DNA of 64,000 bases, from assembly GCA_023374045.1 (NCBI GenBank), contig CM041776.1:314886722-314950721 (forward strand), given 5' to 3'. The position numbers were made by a program, and so were the translations under genes. The notes below the pieces were generated by a model that saw nothing but the letters and a program-made list of their open reading frames with translations, was not told the DNA's origin and ran no database searches. Below are positions 63,965 to 64,000 of the stretch, one piece after another; the stretch's first letter is position 1; each line of letters opens with the position of its first letter. Origin of the DNA: Limonium bicolor (lineage: Eukaryota > Streptophyta > Magnoliopsida > Caryophyllales > Plumbaginaceae).

Positions 63965-64000
63965 TTACGAATCATTGACTGGATCAAACGACGACGTCCA
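63965..64000 (-). CDS. Possible C-terminus of a gene entering from the right
   Basis: The minus strand from the window edge reads WTSSFDPVNDS and TAA, a plausible protein end followed by UTR-like sequence. Eleven codons are far too few to name or confirm it. Confidence 0.2.
   Translation of the reverse strand, partial: WTSSFDPVNDS

Overview
This window is nuclear DNA of a flowering plant, most likely a eudicot. Genes are split by GT-AG introns and belong to land-plant families (a light-harvesting antenna protein, a NAC transcription factor, a mitochondrial CBS-pair protein). Intergenic DNA is AT-rich and packed with LINEs, Ty3/gypsy and Ty1/copia remnants, a TRIM and many MITEs. No bacterial, organellar or rRNA features were seen. 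All coordinates come from reading the sequence; splice sites were placed by hand from GT/AG, reading phase and remembered family sequence.

Layout. 1-5655: a transposon-like block with the last codons of a MULE transposase (+), a small MULE-N-terminus-like gene (-) directly under a 191-bp tandem array, and a five-exon plant-mobile-domain (PMD) gene (-) with at least one frameshift. 6186-9276: a MITE cluster: two copies of one palindromic family, a 1.8-kb Mutator-type element with exon-like cargo (Pack-MULE-like) that received one of those MITEs, a decayed relative and a hAT MITE. 9277-12025: AT-rich repeats. 12026-15110: an intact CBSX3-type gene (-). 15435-16113: a Tourist MITE abutting a foldback. 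16656-17561 and 23401-23430: a small unknown gene broken by a 5.8-kb L1-type LINE (17562-23385) with a perfect 15-bp target duplication. 24027-24086: a 26-bp retroposed U6 snRNA 5' fragment. 25143-27235: a 538-bp hAT element and a foldback with internal tandem repeats. 28165-33150: two partial Ty3/gypsy copies joined head to head inside gag. 34048-35356: a small glycine-rich protein gene. 37185-38803: LHCB5 (CP26). 39640-41960: a LINE fragment holding a complete 490-bp TRIM. 43100-44200: a decayed PMD-like transposon fragment. 47030-49180: a NAC factor of the BEARSKIN/SOMBRERO type. 49887-50121: a Stowaway MITE. 50892-53415: a copia remnant. 53430-60510: another LINE, split by a 4.7-kb non-coding insertion. 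60975-62884: an extremely AT-rich tract and a Mutator MITE with a perfect 9-bp duplication. 63965-64000: possibly the last codons of a gene entering from the right.

The four host genes that look intact (CBSX3, glycine-rich, LHCB5, NAC) are unrelated in function and lie as islands between transposons; no operon-like or pathway clustering is seen. The most distinctive observations are the PMD/MULE block with its 191-bp array, the U6 5'-end retroposition, the LINE that interrupts a reading frame eight codons before its stop, and the nested insertions whose order can be read from the sequence.
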